From positions 1,674,001 to 1,738,000 of the forward strand of contig OX485806.1 of the NCBI GenBank assembly GCA_950295325.1: a DNA stretch of 64,000 nucleotides. Reading direction: 5' to 3'. Shown here piece after piece: positions 43,444 through 54,600 of this stretch. The DNA is from Polytrichum commune. Taxonomy: Eukaryota; Streptophyta; Polytrichopsida; Polytrichales; Polytrichaceae. Under the pieces are notes generated by a model, which saw only the letters and a list, made by a program, of their open reading frames with translations, was not told the DNA's origin and did no database searches. Made by a program: the position numbers and the translations under genes. Position 1 is the stretch's first letter. Each line of letters begins with the position of its first letter.

Positions 43444-43647
43444 GTCAGGAGGTTTGAAAAAACCTCTGCAGGAGAACAAGGCGGGAAAAACATCCAATGA
43501 GGAAGTCGGAGAAACGGAGGTGGATAGTAAAAAGGGACGCACCCCCCAAAAGTCTGTCATTTTTTGCTCTTCTCCCACTCTTGAATTCGTAGAGAGAACT
43601 CTTAGTCGGAGCTATACTTCAAGGTTCGTGCATGCTGCTGTTCATTA
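43444..43647 (+). CDS. Possible first exon upstream of the DUF7869-like gene
   Basis: An ATG frame, MSGGLKKPLQENKAGKTSNE, Lys/Glu-rich, ends at a stop at about 43,646. It could be a 5' exon of the gene that reappears at 44368, or a chance frame. There is no domain evidence. Confidence 0.25.
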
Positions 43648-43727
43648 GCACTTATCCACAGCATGCAAGTTCATGAGCACCTATCCACAGCATGCAAGTT
43701 CATGAGCACCTATCCACAGCATGGAAG
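43648..43727. repeat. 29-bp tandem repeat (2.7 copies)
   Basis: GCACCTATCCACAGCATGCA plus AGTTCATGA repeats at 43648, 43677 and 43706. It sits just upstream of palindrome cluster 5. Confidence 0.85.
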
Positions 43728-43828
43728 CCCACCGGGAACTTTGCAATGAGCTCAAAATCATATGGGATTTCGGATTATCCACCGCATTATCCGCCGGATT
43801 TTGAGGGTTTTAGTGTGACTCTTATCAG

Positions 43829-44183
43829 GTTTGGGTTGGTCGACCGAAACCCCTCCACTAGTGTGGGTGGGTTTCAGCCTGACCCTTACCAGGTTTGGGT
43901 CGGTCGACCGAAACCCCTCCACTAGTGTGGGAGGGTTTCAACCTGACCCTTACCAGGTTTGGGTCGGTCGACCGAAACCCCTCCACTAGTGTGGGAGGGT
44001 TTCAACCTGACCCTTACCAGGTTTGGGTCGGTCGACCCAAACCCCTCGACCAGTGTGGGCGGGCTTGACCAAAACCCCTCGACCCCTTGACATACAATGT
44101 TTGGGTCGACCGACCCAAACCCCAACCCCAGCTTGGCCGGCTGGAGGTTGACCATGAGAAGGTTTGGGTCGGTCGACCCAAAC
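43829..44183. repeat. Palindrome cluster 5: six copies, 64-bp tandem array plus two
   Basis: Copies at 43829, 43893, 43957 and 44021 (64-bp period; spacer CCCTCCACTAGTGTGGG), then 44099-44120 and 44162-44183. Central bases include GT and AC. The array lies directly upstream of the DUF7869-like coding exon, where a promoter or 5' intron would be. Confidence 0.92.
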
Positions 44184-44367
44184 CCCCTCCCAAAATTTTT
44201 TTTGGAACTTGCGCAAAGTATTGGGAGTTCACATTGTAGTTGTGTTGCAAATGTCTTTATCCTCGGTGTCCCCATTTATCATGATGTCTTGCATTTTTCG
44301 ATATTTGATTCTTTTGAACCCTTACATGGTGTGCATGTTTGTTGAGGTTTCATGTGCATGTGTGTAG

Positions 44368-47300
44368 GCAAAATGGAGGGAGTTGGTGGAAGAGGGGATG
44401 CCTTCTCTGAAGACATCCATGGGCAACTCCCATTCTTCGTCTGGGGATGACCTAGACATTGTCGGGGATGATAGTTTTGGTGACAGTGCAGATGAAGGTC
44501 ATTTGGGGAGTCCTTCGCCATCTGCCCCTTCTTGCCCCATTGTGGAATGTGTTGGGCTTTCACGAGCTTCATTGGTGAATTTGGATGTGGTACTTGTTAA
44601 TGACAGTGGAGTTGCTGTGGCGGAGGGTATTTGTCGTAACACACATCCACAAGATTGCATTGATGAAAACCCCCTTGGCACCGAGGACGTTGGAGTTGTT
44701 ATATTGGAATCACTCGTACATTCCGAAGTGAATCCAACTCATAGGTTCTCGTTGCGAAGGTGGCCGTTGAGGAATGTAACAATTGATGGGGTTAATTTGC
44801 ATGAGCATGAGCGACGACACATCCAAATCCAACAGGAGCTCCAAGCAAACATTCGGCCACGCAAAGGCTTACGGAAGTACGATACATTGGCACGTCCTAC
44901 TCCGTCTGCAAATGAGTGTAAACGTCAAAGGTTGCTCTGTGAGGAGTCTATTAGAGAAGTTGCCACAAAGGATTGTTGTGTACATCGTTGTTGCCAATTA
45001 TTCCCAAGGGATAAATTGAAGGCCATCCGCGAGGAAATGTGGCTTGGAGATTTCCGTCTAAGATCCACCAAAAAGCTTGATGTCCATAGTGCGATACATG
45101 TGAACGGAGCGGGTCGCAAGGTCATCACCCTTGAGAGCATAGACGTGTGTTGTACGGCATGGTACACCATTCACGGTGTGTCGAAAGCGGAATTTTATAG
45201 ACAAGCCGCGTATGCCAAGGAAAGACGCCGGTCCCGTCACCATGGGAAAACGGGCTTAAAGAAACCAAGGGAAACAACGAGACAAGCAACAACCACTCTG
45301 GCAACCATCATTGTCCCCCTTGCCGATGCAATGCCGCACAAAACACGCACACTCTCAACCGGTGAAAAGGTTGTGGAGAAGGTTCTTCCTACAGGCACGA
45401 AATGGAAAGACATATTGTTGGACGTAAACGCAGTTGGCGAGAAGGCTGGGTTGGACCCTATTTCGTTGTCGAAACTGAGTGCAATAAAAAAATCTCACTT
45501 TAGCGAATACATCACAAAAAGACGAGGCGACAAATTTGCCCGTTGTTCCAAATGCGAGAAGTTGAAACGCCTTCGAGATGCACACACGATGGGGACAGAG
45601 TCCTATGCCGCACATCAAATGAACTATTTCAAGCATGTGAACATGCAAGAGGCACACCATAATGATTACTACACAAATAGAGCTTTGTCCATCTCTAGGC
45701 CTTTGGAGGTCCTTACAATCATCCATGACAAAATGGACCATGCCAAAACAGCCTCACCATGTTTTGCAAATCGAATAAAAGCCACGGACGGCCTTTTTAA
45801 GCTTCTTGTATCAGTTACAGGTGATTTCGATAACAATTACATTGCATTACCTAAACACAAATTTGTGCTTTTAGGTTTGTACTTGGGGCCATAGATGTAC
45901 ACCATGTGAATTTTTTGGTGTTATAGTTGAATATTAAACCATTGGGTTGGCTTTGCAGGGATGATTGCACATAGACACGGTGATGTCAAGTATGCTCATT
46001 ATGCTCTTGATTTGTATCCGGCGGATTCAAACCACACGATAGGGTCATTTGCAAAGCTTTTACGTGATTTGGAGAAACCGCCGTCCTATTCATCAAGATT
46101 GTTATTTGAAATCTCGGGATCAACACCTCTATATGAAACGGTCTTGGATGGAAGAGATGTATGCGTGCACTCCTTGCCGGAGCCACCAAGTGAAGATGTG
46201 ATAGCCAAGAATTTGCCCCCAACTCTACGTGTCCAATTGGACAATTGTACGAAGGACAATAAAAGTAGATATGTTTTTGCATATTGGTCGTTGTTGGTTG
46301 CGAAAGGCATTTTCAAGGAGGTTTTTGTGTCCTTTCTATTGGTAGGCCACACGCACGACGATATCGATGCATCTTTTGGGCGGTGGAGCATGAAGTTGCG
46401 CGAGGAGGATTTTCCAACAATCCCATTGTTGATGAAGTCGTACATGGATTTGGAGAACATTCCCGTCATCCCCCATATGATCGAGGAGGTTCCCGACTTC
46501 AAGGCATTTATAGAACCGTATATTCAAAGCGGAGCTCACCGATTGATCGGACATACGAAGGCACAATAATTTCGGTTCTACGTGCGTGACGATGGTGTCC
46601 CCGCCATGCAATACAAGTTGTTGTGCACGTCACAAGACTGGAGCCCGCCGGAGGGTCTCCTTGTATGGCGTGTTGATGGGGAGGGAAGGACGATGTTGCC
46701 TGACGGAGAGCCTAAGCCTTGCAAACCAATACCCATGAAGAATTTGGAGGACATTTGTAAAGGCATATCAGGCTTCATACAATATTGGGAGAGTTTGAGG
46801 GTAGCGGATGTTGGTGGATCGTGTTGGCTTCGTTACGGAAGTTGGATACAATATTGGACACGTGTTCGTGGCGCTTTGGCAAACCTTCATCAAGATACAC
46901 CCCTTACTTTAAGGCATGGGTTTTGGCCACAAACACGTGTCAATGTACAAGCTTCGGAGGCTAGTCTTTTGGGAAATGGAGAGGTTCGAGAGGAGTTTGA
47001 TGTGGACGACCATTACGTGGGGCCTGCTAGTAGTCGTCCGCCACCATCTTTCCACATTGCAGTGGATTGTCATGAAGGTTATATGCTCATTTTGCGTCCT
47101 GGAGATGAGACATATGCAAAGCCAGTGTGGGTGGCAAGAGCTTTGTCCAATCCAAATTTTGTAACTTCCAGCCCTCATTTTCGACAAATACAAGTAGAGT
47201 ACTACCGACCGTCAGCACGGAATGAAGATGTTGTTCGGCATTATACAGGCTGGGATACAAACCAACACTTTCGGTGGAAGGTGGATTTTGAGCACGGTCC

Positions 47301-47445
47301 ATCTTGGGTAGATACAGATTCCATATTCATAGCATGGAAACCACGGAAAAATCATAGTGGATCAGTGTCCATCCCTCAAAAGTACATAACTTTTGCAAAA
47401 GACAACCTTGCTCGGATCGTAGAAGAAACAACCCACGTTGAATGA
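44368..47445 (+). pseudogene. DUF7869-like protein, probable transposase of the large element
   Basis: Two exons: 44368-45874 (after acceptor TGTGTAG; donor TTTTAG|GTTTGT) and 45959-47445 (after TTTGCAG), phase-matched. Together they encode about 997 residues. A first ATG in frame is at 44398, but the open frame begins at the acceptor, so an upstream exon is likely. Visible parts are a Cys-containing helper region (CCVHRCCQLFPRDK, VCCTAWYTIHGVS), FARCSKCEKLKRLRD, IIHDKMDHAKTASP, GMIAHRHGDVKYAHYALDLY, VQLDNCTKDNKSRYV and LVGHTHDDIDASFGRW. This is the pattern I associate with DUF7869 proteins. The Asp residues of HDKMDHAK, LDNCTKDN and HDDIDA could form an RNase-H-like triad (inference). One TAA (46567-46569) breaks an otherwise continuous frame. 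Confidence 0.7.
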
Positions 47446-47948
47446 GAAGTTGGTAGGATTGTGTTAGCATGATTATAGTGTAATATGTAATTTGACGAAT
47501 ATATATTACTCATATGTGTGCTCCTCAAACTTGGGGCAAAGTTTGGGTAGAACTTGCAAATGCTATATTGTTTGGGGTTGGATGAATATCCATTTACTAT
47601 ATTTCAATACAATTGTGAAGTTCATTTTTTTATTAAGTTTGGGACTAATTTTTTTATTAAAGAAATATGCATTTATTGCATGCACTTTGTATGTTGCAAT
47701 GTCTATATTTTATTGACCATGCTAATAATAGAAATCATTTTATATGTTTCTTGGGTGAAACTAGTTTGGAATGCTCTACCCAAAGTGTTTTTGTTGATGA
47801 AGTTGGTGTTGAGTGCTCTACCATATGTGCTTATGTCCATACATAATAGATTTGGGATATTAGAACATATAATATATTTGAGATTGTTCGCAATAAAGTT
47901 TCGGAACACGGAATGTTGTTTGATCCATATATTAATTTGAGACTAGAG
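47446..47948. other. 3' flank of the DUF7869-like gene to the right TIR
   Basis: AT-rich, presumably the 3' untranslated and subterminal part of the element. A short frame (47554-47940) is low-complexity and not supported as a gene. Confidence 0.5.
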
Positions 47949-47980
47949 AAAGTCTCAATTTAACGAATATAGTGTTTATA
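47949..47980 (-). repeat. Right terminal inverted repeat of the large element
   Basis: Reverse complement of the left TIR. It is followed immediately by CACACATATTCAAAAACAA, i.e. satellite in mid-monomer. Confidence 0.92.
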
Positions 47981-49043
47981 CACACATATTCAAAAACAAT
48001 AAGAAGAGGAGAATCTGGTGTCAAGGGCCGACCCCTCAAGCCTAGTAGAATTACATTCATAGCTTAACACACATATTCAGAAACAACAAGAAGATTAGAA
48101 TCTGGTGTCAAGAGCGGGCCCCTCAAGCCTAGTAGAATTACATTCATACCTAACACACATATTCAAAAACAACAAGAAGGCGAGAATCGGGTGTCAAGGG
48201 CCGACCCCTCTAGCCTAGTAGAAATACATTCATAGGTTACACACATATTCAAAAATAACAAGAAGAGGAGAATCTGGTGTCAAGGGCCAACCCCTCAAGC
48301 CTAGTAGAAATACATTCATATTATACACACATATTCAAAAACAACAAGAAGAGGAGAATTTGGTGTCAAGGGCCGACCCCTCAAGCCTAGTAGAAATACA
48401 TTCATGGCTTACACACATATTCAAAAACAACAAGAAGACCAGAATCTGGTGTCAAGGGCCGACCCCTCAAGCCTAGTAGAAATACATTCATAGCTTACAC
48501 ACATATTCAGAAACACCAAAGGAGAATCTGGTGTCAAGGAGGACCCCTCTAGCCTAGTACAAATACATTCATATTATACACACATATTCATAAACAACAA
48601 GAAGAGGAGAATCAAGTGTCAAGGGTGGACCCCTCAAGCCTAGTACAAATACATTCATAGCTTAAACACATATTCAAAAACAACAAGAAGAGGAGAATCT
48701 GGTGTCAATGGGCGACACCTCTAGCCTAGTAGAAATACATTCATAGCTTACACACATATTCAGAAACAACAAGAAGAGGAGAATCTAGTGTCAAGGGCGG
48801 ACCCCTCAAGCCTAGTAGAATAACATTCATAGCTTACACACAGATCCAAAAACAATAAAAAGATTAAATTCAAGTGAGGGCCGACCCCTCAAGCCTAGTA
48901 GAAATACATTCATAGCTTACACACATATTCAAAAACAACAAGAAGAGAAGAATTTGGTGTCAAGGGCGGACCCCTCAAGCCTAGTAGAATTACATTCATA
49001 GCTTACACACATATTTAAAAACAACAAGAAGAGAATCTGGTGT
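47981..49043. repeat. 86-bp satellite block right of the large element
   Basis: About 12 diverged monomers in the same orientation as the left block. It ends at CTGGTGT where the next LTR starts. Confidence 0.93.
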
Positions 49044-50860
49044 TGTGAGCCCAAAATGGTGCCCACATGTGGTGATTAATTCTTCGAAACCAATTTTAGT
49101 TTGACTTTGATGTGTTATGATTATTCACAAAACATAAAAAGAGTGAAGTGTGGTGTGGATTTAAGTTTAGGCATTAGAATGTGTTGTGTAGTTATTTCAA
49201 GGTTTGATTTCAATAAGAAGATGCCTTGATTATGTGAGTAGGGGGTAAGGTGAGGCAAGGTGAGCTTCGCGGGTTAAATGTCCACTTTGGGATCCACTTT
49301 GTTAGTTTAGGAAGAAGGAAGCTTGGTGAATGGGGATTAGTCCCTACTTTGGAGGAGAGGGTTAAAGGATTGTGATTGGAGGTGCTAATCCTCTCACCCT
49401 ATCCTCACCTCTCTCTCCCTCTCTCCCTCTCTCCCTCTTTGCTACTTAAGGTGTTTTTCTCTCATTTTCCTCTCTCTCCATCAAGCGCTCTCAAGGGAGC
49501 AAGCTCTAAAGAGCTTGAGCCACGTGTGTGTGACATTAGTTTTTAGTGAAGTTAATTAGTTAAGCTCTCTCTCTCAAGGCCTCCCAAGTGAGGGAGCTCT
49601 AGAGCTTAAGTTTGCATGTAGTGATTAGGTGGTAGTTAGTTAGAGTAGTGTGTTAGATTAGCTCATGACTTAGAAGCAAAAGAAAGAAAAGAGAAGAAGA
49701 ATTTAGAAGACCTTGATTAGCGGATGGGAGGGGTTGTATTAAGGGCAGCCAAGACTATAAGGTTAAGGAGCGGACTGCTAGAAGGGACTTCGGCTGGGGC
49801 CTAAAGCTAAGCAGCTCAGCTGCTGGAAGGTTAAGGAGCGACTGCTGGAAGGTACCTCGGCTGGGCTTCAAGCTAAGCATCTGACTGCTAGAAGGGACCT
49901 CGGCTAGGCTTCAAGCTAAGCAGCTGACTGCTGGAATATAATTTGGCTGGGGCCTAAGGTTAAGGAGCTGACTGCTAGAAGGGACTTCGGCTGGGCCCTA
50001 AAGCTAAGCAGCTCAGCTGCTGGAAGGTTAAGGAGCGACTGCTGGAAGGGACCTTGGCTGGGCTTCAAGCTAAGCAGCTGACTGCTGGAATATAATTTGG
50101 CTGGGGCCTAAGGTTAAGGAGCTGACTGCTAGAAGGGACTTCGGACGGGGCCTAAAGCTAAGCAGCTCAGCTGCTGGAAGGTACTTCGGCTGGGGCCTAA
50201 GGTTAAGGAGCTGACTGCTGGAAGGGACCTCGGCTGGGCTTCAAGCTAAGCAGCTGATTGCTGGAATATAATTTGGCTAGGCCTAAGGTTAAGGAGCTGA
50301 CTGCTAGAAGGGACTTCGACTGGGCTTAAGTTAGTTAGTTAGCTCTAATAAGTTAGGCTACTAGGGGGGTTGTAGTTAGGATAATCCCTTTGGGATTGCT
50401 AGACCATACTAGATTCTTGCATGCCATCTTGGTTTTTAGGTAGAGTTGGATTTATTAGGAAAGTAGAAGTGTGTGGGACTTTTAAATGTGTTGATGGTTA
50501 CCCATTGAGGCAAGTGTTTTTAAACACTCGTACTTTTGGGTGGGAATATATTACATGCACAATTAATGGAGATTGTGGAGGATCCTAGCAAGGACAAGAT
50601 AAAGGAAGTAAAAATCAAGAAGTCTAGAGGGATCTCTTTAAGGGCATGTGTGGCCAAGGCCGCGGGTTGGACCCTTGAGAAATCGAATTCCACTACGAGC
50701 AACGATGCTCACAATAATAAAGCAAGTGAGTTAAGATGAAGTTAGGGCCTTGGACATGAGAGCCATATAGCAATTCACGTTATGGTATTAGGAATTGAAT
50801 GTGATTCTCAAAGCCATCACCCGGACTAGGACGCCTAAGGGTGGTGGGTTTGGCCTCACA
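49044..50860 (+). repeat. LTR (1,817 bp) of the truncated element
   Basis: TGTGAG...CTCACA. It is longer than the solo copy at 18139 (1,489 bp) mainly because of a different, expanded internal minisatellite. Shared flanks include the CTCTCTCCCTCTCTCC-type tract and GCCACGTGTGTG. Confidence 0.88.
49770..50325 (+). repeat. Minisatellite inside the LTR
   Basis: Interspersed repeats of CTAAGCAGCTGACTGCTGGA, AGGGACTTCGGCTGGGCCTA and GGTTAAGGAGC-type words, with mixed unit lengths. The homologous position in the solo LTR (about 18,715-18,925) carries a different, shorter array. Confidence 0.85.
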
Positions 50861-50864
50861 TAAA

Positions 50865-50883
50865 TGGTGCGTCCGCCGGGAGT
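50865..50883 (+). promoter_or_regulatory. Primer-binding-site-like sequence of the truncated element
   Basis: TGGTGCGTCCGCCGGGAGT, four bases after the LTR. It begins with TGG and looks like the complement of a tRNA 3' end. The first ten bases would pair with a tRNA ending GGACGCACCA, such as some arginine tRNAs. The tRNA identity is uncertain. Confidence 0.7.
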
Positions 50884-51671
50884 GAAGCGGGTAGTAGTTA
50901 CAAGGCTTGGAGGCGACTAGGAGACTAGGAAACTAGAAGAATTGGAGGCAAGTAGGAATTTGGAGACACAAACTTGAGGGAGAGGAAGGAGCGCTCGAGG
51001 CTCGGTAAGTATTCTCTCTTGAGCTTTTCATTTGAATTTATTAGAGTAGTTGTATTTCAATGAATTACTTGGAATGAATTGCATTGTCAATTACGCAAAT
51101 TCATTTTTTAGGAAGGAGCGCGGCGAAGGTACGTTCGCCACCCTCTTGGGAGTTTGATAAAAAGATCAAAAGGAACCTAAGATCGGTAGCTAATTAAATT
51201 TTTAGATGGATAATTAATTTAGGACTTTCGACTTTGACACTCACCCCGGGGTGAGTCTCCAAGTCTTGGGGCTTGGAATCTATAGGTTAGAATTATTAGT
51301 TAGATTTAGTGATTGTCATGTCACGTGAACCACGACCGAGGGGAGTGCTAACTTGCAGGGGGAAGCGATAGCTTGAGGTATGTCATTTTCTTCCAATTGA
51401 AACTTCTAAATAATTAAGGAACGATTTTAGTAATTGTTATTGTCATTACAAGATTAGAAAAATCTACGCGAAAAAGGCGATCCTCTAGAAGTAGTGATAG
51501 AGTAGAACAAGATGATGTTAGAATAGAGAGTTGCTTAAATGTCAAACCTAGGACTATATCATTTCTAGATCCATTAGAATTAGGAGCTCAACTTGAAGAG
51601 GAGATAACTCCCAACAAGTTGAGTGGTGAAACTTCTTCGGCGAATTATACACCTAGAGGGGAGTTTCAATG

Positions 51672-54600
51672 GCGACCCTTCAAGCCTAGTAGAATTACAT
51701 TCATAGCTTACACACATATTCAAAAACAACAAGAACATTAGAATCTGGTGTCAAGGGCCGACCCCTCAAGCCTAGTAGAATTACATTCATAGCTTACACA
51801 CATATTCAAAAACAACAATAAGAGGAGAATCTGGTGTCAAGGGCCGACCCCTCAAGCCTAGTAGAAATACATACATATTATACACACATATTCAAAAACA
51901 ACAAGAAGAGGAGAATCTGGTGTCAAGGGCCGACCCCTCTAGCCTAGTAGAAATACATTCATAGCTTATACACATATTCAAAAACAACAAGAAGAGGACA
52001 ATCTGGCGTCAAGGGCCCACCCCTCAAGCCTAGTAGAATTACATTTATAATACACACACATATTCCAAAACAACAAGAAGAGGAGAATCTGGTGTCAAGG
52101 GCCGACCCCTCAAGCCTAGTAGAATTACATTCATAGCTTACACACATATTCCAAAACAACAAGAAGAGGAGAATCTGGTGTCAAGGGCCGACCCTTCAAA
52201 CCTAGTAGAAATACATTCATAGCTTAGACACATATTCAAACACAACAAGAAGAGGAGAATCTGGTGTCAAGGGCCGACCCCTCTAGCCTAGTAGAAATAC
52301 ATTCATAGCTTATACACATATTCAAAAACAACAAGAAGAGGACAATCTGGTGTCAAGGGCCCACCCCTCAAGCCTAGTAGAATTACATTTATAATACACA
52401 CACATATTCCAAAACAACAAGAAGAGGAGAATCTGGTGTCAAGGGCCGACCCCTCAAGCCTAGTAGAATTACATTCATAGCTTACACACATATTCCAAAA
52501 CAACAAGAAGAGGAGAATCTGGTGTCAAGGGCCGACCCTTCAAACCTAGTAGAAATACATTCATAGCTTAGACACATATTCAAACACAACAAGAAGAGGA
52601 GAATCTGGTGTCAAGGGCCGACCCCTCTAGCCTAGTAGAAATACATTCATAGCTTATACACATATTCAAAAACAACAAGAAGAGGACAATCTGGTGTCAA
52701 GGGCCCACCCCTCAAGCCTAGTAGAATTACATTTATAATACACACACATATTCCAAAACAACAAGAAGAGGAGAATCTGGTGTCAAGGGCCGACCCCTCA
52801 AGCCTAGTAGAATTACATTCATAGCTTACACACATATTCCAAAACAACAAGAAGAGGAGAATCTGGTGTCAAGGGCCGACCCCTCAAGCCTAGTAGAAAT
52901 ACATACATATTATACACACATATTCAAAAACAACAAGAAGAGGAGAATCTGGTGTCAAGGGCCGACCCCTCTAGCCTAGTAGAAATACATTCATAGCTTA
53001 TACACATATTCAAAAACAACAAGAAGAGGACAATCTGGCGTCAAGGGCCCACCCCTCAAGCCTAGTAGAATTACATTTATAATACACACACATATTCCAA
53101 AACAACAAGAAGAGGAGAATCTGGTGTCAAGGGCCGACCCCTCAAGCCTAGTAGAATTACATTCATAGCTTACACACATATTCCAAAACAACAAGAAGAG
53201 GAGAATCTGGTGTCAAGGGCCGACCCTTCAAACCTAGTAGAAATACATTCATAGCTTAGACACATATTCAAACACAACAAGAAGAGGAGAATCTGGTGTC
53301 AAGGGCCGACCCCTCTAGCCTAGTAGAAATACATTCATAGCTTATACACATATTCAAAAACAACAAGAAGAGGACAATCTGGTGTCAAGGGCCCACCCCT
53401 CAAGCCTAGTAGAATTACATTTATAATACACACACATATTCCAAAACAACAAGAAGAGGAGAATCTGGTGTCAAGGGCCGACCCCTCAAGCCTAGTAGAA
53501 TTACATTCATAGCTTACACACATATTCCAAAACAACAAGAAGAGGAGAATCTGGTGTCAAGGGCCGACCCTTCAAACCTAGTAGAAATACATTCATAGCT
53601 TAGACACATATTCAAACACAACAAGAAGAGGAGAATCTGGTGTCAAGGGCCGACCCCTCTAGCCTAGTAGAAATACATTCATAGCTTATACACATATTCA
53701 AAAACAACAAGAAGAGGACAATCTGGTGTCAAGGGCCCACCCCTCAAGCCTAGTAGAATTACATTTATAATACACACACATATTCCAAAACAACAAGAAG
53801 AGGAGAATCTGGTGTCAAGGGCCGACCCCTCAAGCCTAGTAGAATTACATTCATAGCTTACACACATATTCCAAAACAACAAGAAGAGGAGAATCTGGTG
53901 TCAAGGGCCGACCCTTCAAACCTAGTAGAAATACATTCATAGCTTAGACACATATTCAAACACAACAAGAAGAGGAGAATCTGGTGTCAAGGGCCGACCC
54001 CTCTAGCCTAGTAGAAATACATTCATAGCTTATACACATATTCAAAAACAACAAGAAGAGGACAATCTGGTGTCAAGGGCCCACCCCTCAAGCCTAGTAG
54101 AATTACATTTATAATACACACACATATTCAAAAACAACAATAAGAGGAGAATCTGGTGTCAAGGGCGGACCCCTCAAGCCTAGAAGAATTACATTCATAG
54201 CTTACACACATATTCAAAAACAACAATAAGAGGAGAATCTGGTGTCAAGGGCCGACCCCTCAAGCCTAGTAGAATTACATTCATAGCTTACACACATATT
54301 CAAAAACAACAATAAGAGGAGAATCTGGTGTCAAGGGCGGACCCCTCAAGCCTAGTAGAATTACATTCATAGCTTACACACATATTCAAAAACAACAATA
54401 AGAGGAGAATCTGGTGTCAAGGGCCGACCCCTCAAGCCTTGTAGAATTGCATTCATAGCTTACACACATATTCAAAAACAACAATAAGAGGAGAATCTGG
54501 TGTCAAGGGCGGACCCCTCAAGCGTAGTAGAAATACATTCATAGTTTACACACAAATTCAAAAATAACAAGAAGATTAGAATCAGGTGTCAAGGGCGGTC

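Larger units (their letters stand above)
20491..47980. mobile_element. Very large TIR element (27.5 kb with nested insertions) in satellite DNA
   Basis: The ends are 32-bp inverted repeats matching base for base (20491-20522 and 47949-47980), starting TATAAACACTATATTCG. Satellite flanks both sides, and joining the flanks with one TATA copy restores a normal monomer (CATTCATAC-TATA-CACACAT), so a 4-bp TATA duplication is likely; because TIR and target overlap, TA cannot be excluded. Subtracting the nested CACTA (with 3-bp TSD) and the solo LTR (with 5-bp TSD) leaves about 15.8 kb. Contents are a minus-strand multidomain gene (about 39.7-32.7 kb), about 25 copies of a 22-bp palindrome (34.0-44.2 kb) and a plus-strand DUF7869-like gene (44.4-47.4 kb). 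I do not recognise a named superfamily. The DUF7869-like protein is the best transposase candidate. Confidence 0.82.
49044..51671 (+). mobile_element. Truncated LTR retrotransposon (5' LTR plus leader) in the satellite
   Basis: It starts at TGTGAGCCC, has a full LTR to CTCACA (50860), a primer binding site and about 790 bp of internal leader or early gag, then changes abruptly to satellite around 51,665-51,672. The 3' part and second LTR are missing. The LTR belongs to the same family as the minus-strand solo LTR at 18139-19627. Confidence 0.85.

Noticed and set aside
20491..47980. Treating the TIR pair as a CACTA element because it contains CACTA
   Set aside because: The CACTA is three or more bases inside a longer matching TIR, and the bases just outside it (AAA and TTT) are not a 3-bp direct duplication. 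The TATA model restores the satellite monomer instead.
51959..53882. Six identical 67-codon minus-strand frames
   Set aside because: Spaced exactly 344 bp and produced by the satellite higher-order repeat. They have no start context, domain or variation typical of genes.
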